Shown here: piece by piece, positions 1 to 9,560 of the stretch
Position numbering within the stretch: the first letter of the stretch is position 1
Layout: every line of letters begins with the position of its first letter
Origin: Gambelia wislizenii
Taxonomy: Eukaryota > Chordata > Lepidosauria > Squamata > Crotaphytidae
NCBI GenBank assembly: GCA_030847615.1
Contig: JAUMIR010000001.1
Span: 382,956,687 to 383,020,686, forward strand
DNA: 64,000 nt
Reading direction: 5' to 3'
Translations under genes and position numbers: made by a program
The notes under the pieces: generated by a model
What the model was told of the DNA's origin: nothing
Database searches by the model: none
What the model saw: only the letters and a program-made list of their open reading frames with translations

Positions 1-560
1 AATACTTCCATATAAAATATAAAAGGCACAGATGCCCTGCTTTATTTTTTCAGTTATTCATCCTTCTTTCAAAGACTTCAAGAGCCATCTGCATGAAAAT
101 GTCCCATCCTACTAGTTCAGATTTTAAGTTATAGGGAGAAGATTCTGTTTAAAAGAGTACAATGTGGCAGTGGATGTCCATGTGAACAGCACTGCTTTAA
201 GTCCACATAGAGCTTGTCTAGACGGACAGAATGCACCACCTTCCAGCCAGTGGGTTTACCCCAGCTTCCCCCTGCCTGGCTTTCCCTCATCCCTGGCTTT
301 CCCTCAGAGGCAAATTGGAGCAAGAGCCCTGCATCATTTGGACTGCAGGGCTCCAAGATGGGGTCAAGCCAGCATAAGTTGCCCATCTAGACAAGCCCAT
401 GGTAGTAATTTTCTCCTTATTGCCAATATTGTGCTCTAGAAATGCTCTAAAAGCCCATTTCAGATACACCCTTACTGAGGCACTTTATAATGCAGATGTG
501 CAATGCAGATAATGCAGACCCTCCACTAATGAAGACACACACAACGCCAAGCTGTCTTAA
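1..560. other. Unclassified, possible degenerate MITE
   Basis: No gene seen. Near-complementary 15-mers lie at about 211-225 (agcttgtctagacgg) and 385-399 (ccatctagacaagcc), matching at 13 of 15 positions when one is inverted. This could be the terminal inverted repeats of an old DNA-transposon derivative of about 190 bp. I find no matching flanking duplication, so the call stays tentative. The short open frames here have no recognisable domains. Confidence 0.3.
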
Positions 561-561
561 C

Positions 562-1615
562 AAATAATAATAATAATAATAAAATTTATTTATACCCCAC
601 CCCTCTGTTAAAACAATCGGGGCGGCTTACAAAATTTAAAATACAATACAAATAAAATCCCTAAACACCCCCACTCCCACCCTCCCCCATAAAAAACATT
701 AAACAAATATAAATTAAAACAACTAATCTAAAATCACATTTAAAACTATAAATACAATAAAATATAATAAATGGCCAGCAGGCTAGAAGAGGCCAGGATC
801 CCCTGAGGCCGGGATCTAATTAGGAAAGGCCTGCCGAAAGAGATCCGTCTTTAGTGCTTTTTTAAAGCCACTCAGGCTTGTTATCTGATGGATCTCATTC
901 GGCAGGTCATTCCACAATTTGGGGGCGATTACCGAAAAGGCCCTCTGGGAGGTTGCAGACAGCCTAGATTTTTGTGGCTGAAGCAAATTCCTCCCCAGAG
1001 GACCGGAGTGCGCGGGGAGGATTGTATGGGAGGAGGCGGTTCCGGAGATAAGTTGGACCCAAGCCATTTAGGGCTTTAAAGATAATAACCAACACCTTAT
1101 ACTTGGCCCGGAAACTGATTGGGAGAGATTTTAATACTGGAGTTATATGGTCTCTCCGAGATGTTACCGAGACCACTCTGGCTGCCATATTTTGTACCAA
1201 CTGAAGTTTCCGGACCAAGCATGAGGGCAGCCCCATGTAGAGCGCATTGCAGAAATCTAGACGGGAGGTTACCAGCGTGTGCACCACAGTCTCAAGGTCC
1301 CTTACTTCCAGGAAATGGCGCAGCTGGCGTATCAGCCGAAGCTGATAACAGGCGCTCCTGACTGTCGCATTCACCTGACTCGTCATCTGAAGCGATGAAT
1401 CAAGGAGCACCCCCAGACTGTGAACACAGTCCTTAACGGAGAGCGTGACCCCGTCCAGGACTGGAGGTTGCAACCCAACTCCTGGTTTGGGGGCCGCTAC
1501 CGTGAGCACCTCCGTTTTATCTGGATTTAATTTCAATCTGTTTTTCCTCATCCAGCCCATTACTGCTTTAAGACAATCATTAAGAGGAGAGACGCCATCA
1601 AAATGTATTGAGTAC
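562..1615 (-). mobile_element. L2-like LINE, 5'-truncated
   Basis: A non-LTR retrotransposon of the L2/CR1 group reading right to left. Its 3' tail is the TAA run at 562-582, which reads TTA on the element strand, followed by a terminal block shared with the pieces at 32389 and 44420 (a gccgccccgatt-type motif). The conceptual protein at 964-1626 covers the region after the RT active site: LNDCLKAVMGWMRKNRLKLN, then LTVAAPKPG, SLGVLLDSSL, and the C-terminal DFCNALYMGLPSCLVRKLQL. The frame then shifts into 816-1067, which contains KLWNDLPNEIHQ. Stop codons and frame changes make it non-functional. The upstream endonuclease and the RT core are missing, as expected for 5' truncation during target-primed insertion. 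Family assignment rests on motif similarity to L2 ORF2 and to the longer copy at 50.6-53.7 kb. Confidence 0.85.
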
Positions 1616-1862
1616 AACATAAACATAAGAGATTAGGTGTAGATTAGTATGTAGAATATTGGCAATAAAAGGCTGCAGCTTTCTAATGGCTGTAAATGGT
1701 TGGCACTACTGCATGGGTCAGGATCCCTTCATTGCCCAACCCTGTGTTGGCCAATGGACCGCTGTCGGTTGCTACCGACCTACTATTGGAAAAGAGAGCC
1801 TTGGCCAAGCCGTCCCACTGGACACTGTCTCCTCCCCTGAAAAACAAGGTTGTTAAAAAGGG

Positions 1863-1897
1863 GGGGTCTCCATGAACTTGAACTTGATGGAGACCCC
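1863..1897 (-). other. Perfect hairpin near the 3' end of the tyrosine-recombinase element
   Basis: Eleven-base perfect arms, GGGGTCTCCAT (1863-1873) and ATGGAGACCCC (1887-1897), flank a 13-base loop made of two tandem GAACTTG-type units. It lies about 100 bp past the recombinase stop. A related stretch occurs on the plus strand at 21015, so this looks like a conserved part of the element end and not chance. It could be a recombination substrate or an RNA 3'-end structure (inference). Confidence 0.6.
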
Positions 1898-2002
1898 TTA
1901 TTCCCCTCTTAAATGGATCAGGGCACATGCCATCCACCACAAAAGGTGATCCCCATGGGTTCCACCTTCAGCCAACCATTCCATAGCCATCAACTAGCAG
2001 CC

Positions 2003-2861
2003 CTACTGTCCACCTCCAGATGCGGAGTGCATGGATAACACCAGTTCCTGCTGAATGTACAAAGCAAAGGCCCCAGAACGCCACCTTCCCAACCTCTTCA
2101 TGGTCTCGGTGGTCAAGCCTCCTTTGGCTGCCATGGTTGCCGCTCCTATCCTGAAAGAGTGGCTCCCAAAGTCCTTGGCTGGCAAGCCCAACCATTGCAG
2201 TGCTGCTTTGAGGATGCTGACAAACTGAAACCTAGTCAGTGGCATTCCATCCCTGTGTCTAAACAGGGGTCCCAACCCGGCGATGCGCACCTCCAAGAAC
2301 CTGCACATTTCAGCCACTGGGCACGGTGTGGAATTGGACAAGCTCTGGAGCCTCAATGTTGCCCCCTTTCCACCTTGGTCACACTTGGAGCACCGTGTGT
2401 GCAAGCTTAATGTGCCTTCAGACACTGCCATGTCCCAAAGTTGCATCACCCTGTTGGACCTGTGACATTTGGAGGAACTCACCATCTCCCCCACTCGCAG
2501 GGCCCCAAAGAAGGTGATGGTGTAGGCAGTGCTGAATAGAATGGCCTCGTAATTGGAGTGGCATACCACAGGCAATATGCCCACCAGCTTGGCTAACAGC
2601 CCATATGAAATAGGCCGCCTGAAATCAACAGCCCTTGTACTGGTCCTCACCCAGCCCTTGACTGCCTTCCACACCAAGAAGATACCACAAGGGTCCCCCC
2701 CCCCGGCCTTTGGCCTTGCTGAAGAATGAGATGCCAGCCACATGGATGGAGATGGTCCTCAGGGCCAGTCCCTGGTCCTTCAATGATGCCCAGTAATGCA
2801 GTACCTCTTGTTCTGTCACTGGCCAGGAGCCCCTGTAGCTGTGCTGCCATCTAAAGGCCAA
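2003..2861 (-). pseudogene. Tyrosine recombinase of the DIRS/Ngaro-like element
   Basis: This encodes the integrase of the element, a tyrosine recombinase that would join circular element DNA to the genome. The N-terminal core-binding part is read at 2625-2861 (WPVTEQEVLHYWASLKDQG), then the frame shifts into the 246-residue frame at 2003-2743. Visible catalytic landmarks are the first arginine in FFGALRVGEM, the second in GSHSFRIGAAT, the LGRWRS block, and the tyrosine in FALYIQ. The catalytic half is therefore open and motif-complete over about 200 codons. There is no separate start codon context to trust, because in the family the protein is made as part of a longer reading frame. The frameshift near 2700, at a run of C, separates the two halves. 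HSFR, LGRW and Y together rule out a retroviral DDE integrase. Confidence 0.85.
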
Positions 2862-2929
2862 AAACTAGTCTGGTGCCAGCCTGTAGCTTGCCTGCATCGA
2901 TGGTGCCAAGGAGTCCTCCACCCCTTGCA

Positions 2930-3133
2930 TCACCATCCGTTCCCAAGGTTCCAGAGGTCATCTGGGAAGGGGGATGCTATCAGGTCAGTATCCAGGGCCA
3001 TCGTACAAAACCGCTCATCCTGAAATCGAGACAATGCATCTGCTATCTCATTATCCACACCAGGAACGTACAGTGTGGAGAAGCTGATATTCGACTCCAG
3101 GCACACCAGCACAAATCTGTGTACAAGCCGCAT
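2930..3133 (-). pseudogene. RNase H C-terminal part of the tyrosine-recombinase element
   Basis: The translated frame contains RFVLVCLESNISFSTLYVPG followed by VDNEIADALSRFQ. This is the typical end of a retrotransposon RNase H domain and holds the last catalytic aspartate (ADALSR). The other half of the domain lies at 5035-5289. The solo LTR inserted between the two halves. Directly downstream comes the recombinase N-terminus with no intervening domain. Confidence 0.8.
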
Positions 3134-3135
3134 AA

Positions 3136-3140
3136 CCCTC
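3136..3140. repeat. Target-site duplication CCCTC of solo LTR X
   Basis: An identical CCCTC lies at 5040-5044, directly after the terminal CA of the LTR. This fixes both LTR ends. Confidence 0.9.
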
Positions 3141-3708
3141 TGTCATGATGGCCTGCCCAGCCATCATGGAGAGTTCATCTAAAAAATCTACAGGTCACAG
3201 CAACTGGAAAATTCCACTCTTTGCTTTCCATAGCAACAGGTATTGTAGAGATGGTGGCACCCTCATTCCCTAAACATGACATCACACCACCTGACTGGGG
3301 AGCCAATCAGATTTGGCAATGCAGAACCAATCAAATCTGAAAACACATACTTTTAAGTTTTCTGAATCCCTTTGTTCTGGGCCACATGCTTGAGCCACAT
3401 GGCTTGGGCCAGATAGAGAGACACATACCTTTGTAGAGAGACACTAGACTGTGATAACGGAGGTTGGGGGAAGCCTCCCTCATGGGCCTGATAACATCAA
3501 AGGGCCTAAATAAGCTCTGAAGTCTAAGGAGAGACTTCCATCCAAAAGGACTCTGAATTTCCATCCCCAGAGCCAGCTAGGCAGGCTAGGATGTGCCTGG
3601 CTAGCCCATCCCAATAGGGATACAGGCTGATTGCATGGACATCAAGATTGTAAGTTACTATTAGCTTAGGGAACAAGTCTAGCTAGTATGCATTAGCTTT
3701 TATGATTT

Positions 3709-4619
3709 TGTGGTAGCCATATTCAGGAATTTGCTAAAAGTATATTTTAATATGCCTTTTTCCATATGCTATATTGCTAAAAGGTCTGGAAATCATGCCT
3801 TATGAGGAGAGACTTAGGGAGCTGGGTATGTTTAGCCTGGAAAAAAGACGGTTAAGAGGCGATATGATAGCCCTATTTAAGTATTTGAAGGGGTGTCACG
3901 TTGAGGATGGAGCAAGCTTGTTTTCTGCTGCTCCAGAGATTGGAACACAGAGCAATGGATGCAAGCTCCAGGAACAGAGATTCCACCTCAACATTAGGAG
4001 GAACTTTTTGACGGTAAGAGCTGTTCGGCAGTGGAACACACTCCCTCGGAGCGTGGTGGGGTCTCCTTCCTTTGAGGTCTTTAAACAGAGGCTGGATGGC
4101 CATCTGTCGGGGATGCTTTGATCGTGATTTCCTGCATGGCAGGGGGTTGGACTGGATGGCCCTCGTGGTCTCTTCCAACTCTGCAATTCTATGATTCTAT
4201 GATTGCTAACAAATAATAAGATGTACTGAGATTGCAATGCAAGAACGAACTGTGCCTGAGGTAAAGCCTAAGCCGTCAAACACTGTCAAGGTTTTGTCAA
4301 TATCTGAAGTGATCACAGAGACCTCAAATGAAGTCACTGCAAAATGCTTATCTTGCTTCAGCCTGTAACTGATGTAATGTAAACAGTATTGCAGGAAAGG
4401 GAAGCACCATATATGGGTACAGAAACCACCAGATGGGTGGAGGGAAGTCCTCCTGTTTGTATTTCATAACATACTGTATGTTCTATAAAAAGTTGCTTTC
4501 AAAGTGGCTCGGGGCACCTTGGAGTTTTGGAAATTATTCCAACCGAGGGCCCACACGTAATTGGGAATAAAGCTCACTTTCTCAATTTCTCTGTGCTCCC
4601 GAGTCTGGTTCCTGCAACA
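3709..4619 (+). mobile_element. Solo LTR, family Z, retrovirus-like (with nested CR1)
   Basis: It begins TGTGGTAGCC and ends CCTGCAACA, flanked by the 4-bp duplication ATTT (3705-3708 and 4620-4623). Joining the two flanks restores an uninterrupted alignment with the other family X copy near 12770, independent support for these ends. Without the nested CR1 it is about 480 bp. It carries a TATA-like TATAAAAAG at about 4483, an AATAAAG polyadenylation signal at 4565, and a U5-like end. The 4-bp duplication and size fit a gammaretrovirus-like endogenous LTR (inference). No coding region remains. Confidence 0.88.
3781..4201 (+). mobile_element. CR1 LINE 3' fragment
   Basis: A 5'-truncated CR1. 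The frame at 3774-4121 is the C-terminus of CR1 ORF2, with [32 protein letters not shown], and VRQWNTLPRSVVGSPSFEVF. The short 3' untranslated part ends GGACTGGATGGCC...TCTATGATTCTATG, the hallmark CR1 terminus. The 8-bp duplication ATTGCTAA flanks it (3773-3780 and 4202-4209). It is inserted in solo LTR Z and is therefore the youngest of the four nested elements here. Confidence 0.92.
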
Positions 4620-5034
4620 ATTTAATTTTGGTACTTTGACTTAATGTATTCCTGTTGTAAACCTAAGCTGAAATCCTGGAGGCGTGCTTTCCCTCCATGC
4701 TAGCCTTAAGCATTTGGAACTAAAATAAAGCCTTTTCTTTTCTTCCTAATCCTCATGGTCACATGCCTGCTTGGCTTGCTATCTGAACTTCTCTGGGATA
4801 GAGGAAAAGGGTAATAGTGGCATTTTAGTGCAACCTGTCTGGCTTCTTGCTGAGCTAGATGAGGAAAGGGTTACACACTCAGTGAGTGGGGGCAGCTCTA
4901 CCTTAGAAAGGGATTTCTAGACTAGAGGAAACCTTGAGAGTGTGTTTTCCAATTGTACAAAAAGGCTGGGAGCTTTCCCTCCCTTATCTGTGAAATTGGA
5001 TTGCCACAGAGGAGGGAGAGAGGAGCCCAGCCTT

Positions 5035-5289
5035 TCACACCCTCTCAGATCTGGAGGACTGCCTGTTGATAATCTGCATCACTGCTGGATTGTTGCAACA
5101 GAAACACACCTTCTTGTTCCTAAACTCCTCCTTCCAGGTGACCACAGCCACTAGAATGGGGAAGAGCTCAAGGAAGGTTAAGTTGCAGGCAATCCCTACC
5201 TCCCCCCATTCTTTGGGCCAAGGTTGAAAACACCAGTGGCTGTTGTAATAGACCCCAAATCCCAGGCTGCCTGTTACATCTGAGTACAC
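5035..5289 (-). pseudogene. RNase H N-terminal part of the tyrosine-recombinase element
   Basis: The translation has DVTGSLGFGVYYNSHW (first catalytic Asp), FLELFPILVAVV (catalytic Glu) and VCFCCNNPAVMQIINRQSS. At the position of the usual CDN, which supplies the next catalytic Asp, this copy reads CNN, so an active-site residue is lost. The domain continues at 3133-2930 across the LTR insertion. Confidence 0.82.
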
Positions 5290-5452
5290 CTGTAGATCTA
5301 CCTCCAGGGCACTACGTTTTTGCCATACTGTGACCCCATTTTAGCATTCCAGGAATTCCAGCCAAACCTGCAAGTCCTCTTTTACCCTTCTTGTTAGGTG
5401 AATGTGGTGATGAGGATAGTGAACCCCCACCATGCTGCATGCTACCCTTGTG

Positions 5453-6324
5453 CTAGAAGCCCTCCCCGAAGCCACCACCCCGGCAGGCAAAGTTCAGATG
5501 GCCCAGCAGTAACTGCACTTCCTTGAGCATAGCCTTGTCCTGTGCCATGAAGCCAAGCAGCTCCCCCCTCAGAGCCTCCAGTTTTTCATTTGGTAGGCAA
5601 GGGTCCCCTAGAACAGAGTCCAGTTGTACTCCTAAATAAACTAACATTGTCTCTGGTCCCTCCATCTTGTCCAGTGCAAGTGGAATGCCAATCTCCTCCA
5701 TTAGAGCCTGGAATGAAGAAAGGAGAAACCAGCACTCCCCCCCCCAGCTGGCCCCATCATTAGAAAATCATCTAGATAATGTATGACAAACAGAGACCCC
5801 ACCCTGTGCTATAAAGCCTACTCCAGGAATGTGCTGAATGTTTCAAATGTGGCACAACTGATGGAACAGCCCATGGGCAGCACCATGTTGTAATACAACA
5901 TGCCTTGGAATTTAAAGCCAAGTAAGCAATGATCATCTGGGTGGACTGGCAGCAGCCTGAAGGCCGACAGGATGTCGCACTTGGCCATGAGTGCCCCGTG
6001 CCCACCTGTCTGTAGGAGCTGTACCACATGCTCCAGGCATGCATACTGGACCAAGCACAGCTCAGGTGGGATAGCATCATTGATTGACACCCCTGACCAG
6101 TACAAGGGAGGCTCATTCTGATTGACCAGTGTTTTGCACTCTTCTTCCCAGCCGCAAAGCATGCTGGGAAGAAAGAGTGAAGATGGTGGCCCCCATGCTG
6201 GGCCATGCAGCCACAGGGGCTGCAGATGGGACTCGGGGAGCCGGCCGGGCCACAAAAGGCCCACCAGGGAAGGCCGGTAAGTCCCTTCCATTACTTCTCC
6301 CACTATACACAGTGTGACCCACAA
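5453..6324 (-). pseudogene. Reverse transcriptase of the DIRS/Ngaro-like element
   Basis: The RT fingers and palm read in 5818-6324, with GALMAKCDILSAFRLLPVHP and MVLPMGCSISCATFE. The active-site YLDD lies at 5767-5778 in a different frame (context VIHYLDDFLMMGP), and the thumb follows at 5453-5701 (LVYLGVQLDSVLGDPCLPNE, LLLGHLNFACR). At least two frameshifts therefore separate the blocks. The order and sequence flavour are those of DIRS-order RTs and differ from LINE RTs in this window (FADD/YADD). Nothing recognisable as gag lies before it. The 6113-6343 frame is rich in Pro/Ala and may be the poorly conserved region between gag and RT. Confidence 0.82.
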
Positions 6325-6345
6325 CTTCCCTGCAAAGCCTCATTT

Positions 6346-7337
6346 TCTTCCTGTTTTCTTTCTTTCTTTAGTGACTTCACTTGCTCTTTCCCTGGCTTTC
6401 TGTGGCATGAAAATAGATCACAAGAAGTTGCCAGCATTGATACTGAATGGTGGCCACCTGTGGCAGATAATTTGTGGAGTAGTTGCACACCCTGCTTTAT
6501 AAGTATACAAAGAAAATTTACAGAAAAGATTTCTCAGTTTGTGTTTCATTATATTTGCTCAAGCTCCCTCTCTTTTGTGTTTCTTCTATCTTGTCCTTTC
6601 AGTGACTTTCTCCACACAAAAATATTCTTGTAACCTCTGAACCAAATTTATTCTATGCAGTTTTCTGCCATTCTAAACAACCAACACCCCAAGCTCTTTC
6701 TTTCATCCACTCTCTCTAAGCTTGTGCTGAATATTTTTTTGTTTTCCTAATCCATATATGTGATTCCCAGAGGCTGCAAAAGGCATCTCTTAAGTCTAGC
6801 AATTCTGCGCTTGGATGGCTTTGAAGCAGACACAGTTATGTCCCTCTGGACAACACTGCAGGAAACCTGCTCTTATGTAGCACAGAGCAAAGAGAACCAC
6901 ACTCATTCCCCCATCCGTGCAGTGTCCAATCCAATAAAATACTTTGCCAGAACCTAGCTGTGTGGCACTCTCAAACTCCCACAGGAAGAAGCAGAAGAAA
7001 AGAGAAAATGGTGGGTTTTTTCCCCCTTTTCAAAATGCTAATGGTCATTTCATTGGAACATGTCAAGCAATAAAAAGTTTTTGCCTGGTATCAAAAGAGT
7101 CTGCTTTACCTGAGTGTTTAGCCAATATCAAGCACTGTTATTGCTTTGTACTTTCAGCACCATAAACATTGTTCCCTTAGCTATTTGGCAAAAACATATA
7201 ATACTGTATATCAAGCATTTCTATCATATATCCAGACAGCCTTTTAAGTGCCATGTTATTGACAAAACATTTTCAGCTCCCAACGGCAGTCTACCTTCAA
7301 ATGACAGGATAAAGGATAAAGCAAAGAGCTCTCTCGC

Positions 7338-7369
<32 letters not shown>

Positions 7370-8230
7370 CGTGTGTTTACTCTTATGCAAGGACATAACA
7401 GGAATATAGGTTCTATAAAAAGCAAAAAGTCCTTGTATAAGAATAATAAATATGTCCTAAGAAACATAACATAACCTCTAGCATCAGTTGCTTCCCTGTG
7501 TACCTTTTATTTTGTATGTACCTGATAAATGAAACACTGGCTTATGGGGAAAAGATGATGAAAATTCTAATTCTCCCATTATAATTAGCCATGTGTGTCG
7601 CTACATACCTGCACTTCATTGCAGCTCTGCAGACTGAGGTTTGACTCAGTTTGTTTCTCATGAAGAGTTTTCCAATTTCCTACACATTCTTAAACATTAT
7701 TACAGTTTTATGTTTTGTCCGGGGACAGTCTTCAGGACAGGCATTGCAGAATGTTGTGAGATTTCAATTCATACCAATTCCTGACAAGAAGTCATGCTGG
7801 CTGGGGCTGATGAAAGTTCAAATCCGAGAATATTTGTAGCGCAACAATTCCCTACTCTAATTTTAGGAAGTGATGTTAATGAGGCTAGCATTTAAATTCT
7901 GTCTGTTGACAAAGTGAAACATGTTCATGTGTGAACAGACAGGAATAGTCCTCTTCAATGCATTTGCTCACACTGCACAAGGTATGCACCCTTTATGATG
8001 TATCACGTTTTGAGAGCACTTTTTATAAAGCTGGCCCCACACTAAACAAAGTGAGGGAGGCAACATAGGCAGCAGATCTGGGAAGGATGTTGTTAGTTAT
8101 TCAGCTGATTGTTGTATTCACACTTCCAGAGATGGAGAAAGGGGCCTTGGGAATTTTCTGTCTTGTGTCAGCTTTGGGCATTATGCACCTTGCAGCAAAT
8201 GGGTGTAGAGCACCATTTGCTATTCTTTGG
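6346..8230. other. No gene seen; one TG microsatellite
   Basis: AT-rich sequence with pyrimidine-rich parts near 6340-6370 and 6540-6610. Open frames are short and without domains. The only clear structure is the TG run at 7337-7378. Confidence 0.5.
7337..7378. repeat. (TG)n microsatellite
   Basis: An alternating TG/GT tract with one TTT and one GCG interruption. Confidence 0.9.
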
Positions 8231-8234
8231 CTGC

Positions 8235-8442
8235 TGACACACTTCAGAAATAATGCAATTAGATGTCACTTTAACTATCATGGCTCCATCCTATAGAATC
8301 TTGGGGTGTGTAGTTTGGTGTGGTGTCAGAGCTCTGATAGATAATCCTAAATATTTCACAAAACTGCAGATCCCAGAATTCCATAGCGTTGAGCCATGGC
8401 AAGTAAAACAATCTCAAACTGCATTATTTCTGCAGTGTGTCA
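8235..8442. mobile_element. Palindromic MITE, hAT-like
   Basis: The two halves are inverted copies of one another. The left end TGACACACTTCAGAAATAAT and the reverse complement of the right end (TGACACACTGCAGAAATAAT) differ at one position. The similarity runs about 55 bp inward (ATCATGGCTCC against GAGCCATGG), with inner blocks such as TTGGGGTGTGTAGTTTGG paired with AAACTGCAGATCCCAGAATTCC. There is no coding capacity. Class is inferred from its likeness to common amniote hAT MITEs; flanking duplications are not clear. Confidence 0.65.
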
Positions 8443-9163
8443 ATAGCCTTCATCAGGAAGAAAAATGTCTTGGGCTGCCTCTGCTTATAGACAGTATACA
8501 AGCAGCTGGATTAGATATGGTCTCAAAATTCAGAGAAAACAATCTTCTAATGTTGTTCTTGGGTGGATGGGGGGGGGCTTCCCTCAAACTGTTTCAAACT
8601 TTCAGATTCCACTACTCCATTCCCCCCCACAATGATTTGCAAACTAGCCCATCCAATTTAATTGCCCACAAAATGCAAAAAACAATTGTCCATCCAGTTT
8701 TAATGTTTAATATCCTTTTAGTGTTTTTGAACAAAACCATGGGATTGGTCCCTACCCCTTCCAGTCCTCTTCTTTTAACCCATGTCTTCTTCAAGCCTCC
8801 CAGTCTGGACTAATTTTAATTTTTTCAGAAGAAAATATTCTGAGACATTTTCAGTGAATTTCTTCTTTCATTCTCCAGAGTATATTTAGCTACTTCCAAA
8901 TGTGGCAGACAATTTGTGGAGGCAGTGGCAGCATTAGGGGTGCAGAGAGGCTGAACCACAACAGATGACACCATTAGAGAGAGGGGTGACACCAGTCTTA
9001 GTGATGCCACAGTGCAGAGGACATTTTTTCTAGGAAAAATGGGGAGACTAGTCTCCAAGTGCTCTGTAGATGGTTTTTATTTATTATTTGAAACAAGCCT
9101 AATGTGTTTCAGCCTATGTAATGGGTTCAATGGCCTTCCTCAAGGGCTATAGAAAAGCAGATA
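8443..9163. other. No gene seen
   Basis: No domain-bearing frame. A C-rich run is at about 8622-8628, and a stretch near 8885-9010 contains several GGTGACACC/GATGACACC-like words that may be a degraded repeat. Confidence 0.4.
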
Positions 9164-9165
9164 TA

Positions 9166-9372
9166 CAGTGGGCCTTCTGGATCCATGGAGGTTTGGTTCC
9201 AGGCCTCCCATGGATGACTGTGGGTGATTGCACATATCATTAAATGGTGGAGATGTGTGTGGACACTTCAGTGCATCTGTCTTCACATTACCGCCATTTT
9301 AAGTATAGGATGTGACGATCCACAGTCATTCAAAATTGTCGATCTGGTCCTGAAGATCAGGAAGGCCAACTG
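9166..9372. mobile_element. Tc1/mariner-type MITE
   Basis: Terminal inverted repeats CAGTGGGCCTTCTGGATC (left) and CAGTTGGCCTTCCTGATC (right end inverted), flanked by TA on both sides (9164-9165 and 9373-9374). The TA target and CAGT-start termini fit a Tigger/pogo-like non-autonomous element of 207 bp. Confidence 0.7.
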
Positions 9373-9560
9373 TAAATACAAATGACAAATTACAAATCAA
9401 AATGACAACACATAATTACAATAATATCTATAACAACATCATAATAAATTATACTTTCTATATCTTGCATAAAAACCTATATATTGCTTAAAAATCTATA
9501 CATATCAATACATGCAACTAGCAGCAGACATTTCTGGAGCTGAATATTTTTTAAAAAATA

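Larger units (their letters stand above)
3141..5039 (+). mobile_element. Solo LTR, family X (with nested insertions)
   Basis: It begins TGTCATGATG and ends TTTCACA, flanked by a perfect 5-bp duplication CCCTC (3136-3140 and 5040-5044). It aligns along its length with the uninterrupted copy at 12345-13162 once the insertion at 3709-4619 is removed. Shared blocks include the CCAAT boxes, a TTTTAAG/TTTAAAAG box, the aaataaagc polyadenylation signal, and GGATTTCTAG near the end. No internal region remains, as expected after LTR-LTR recombination. A 5-bp duplication fits Gypsy or endogenous retrovirus families; which one cannot be told from the LTR alone. It sits inside the RNase H domain of the tyrosine-recombinase element. 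Confidence 0.9.
1700..6345 (-). mobile_element. DIRS/Ngaro-like tyrosine-recombinase retrotransposon, interrupted
   Basis: The domain order on the minus strand is RT (6324-5453), RNase H (5289-5035 continuing at 3133-2930) and tyrosine recombinase (2861-2003). RT and RNase H followed by a tyrosine recombinase is diagnostic of the DIRS order. These elements integrate by recombination of a circular DNA intermediate and make no target duplication, and none was found here. No methyltransferase domain fits between RNase H and the recombinase, which favours the Ngaro type over classic DIRS1 (inference). The RNase H reading is split by the solo LTR at 3141-5039; removing the LTR and one CCCTC copy restores continuity. 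Several frameshifts make the copy dead. The outer limits are approximate. No gag-like region is recognised upstream of about 6345, so the copy may be 5'-truncated. Confidence 0.85.

Noticed and set aside
3141..5039. Complete endogenous retrovirus
   Set aside because: Only LTR-like sequence is present between the duplications; no gag, pol or env reading was found.
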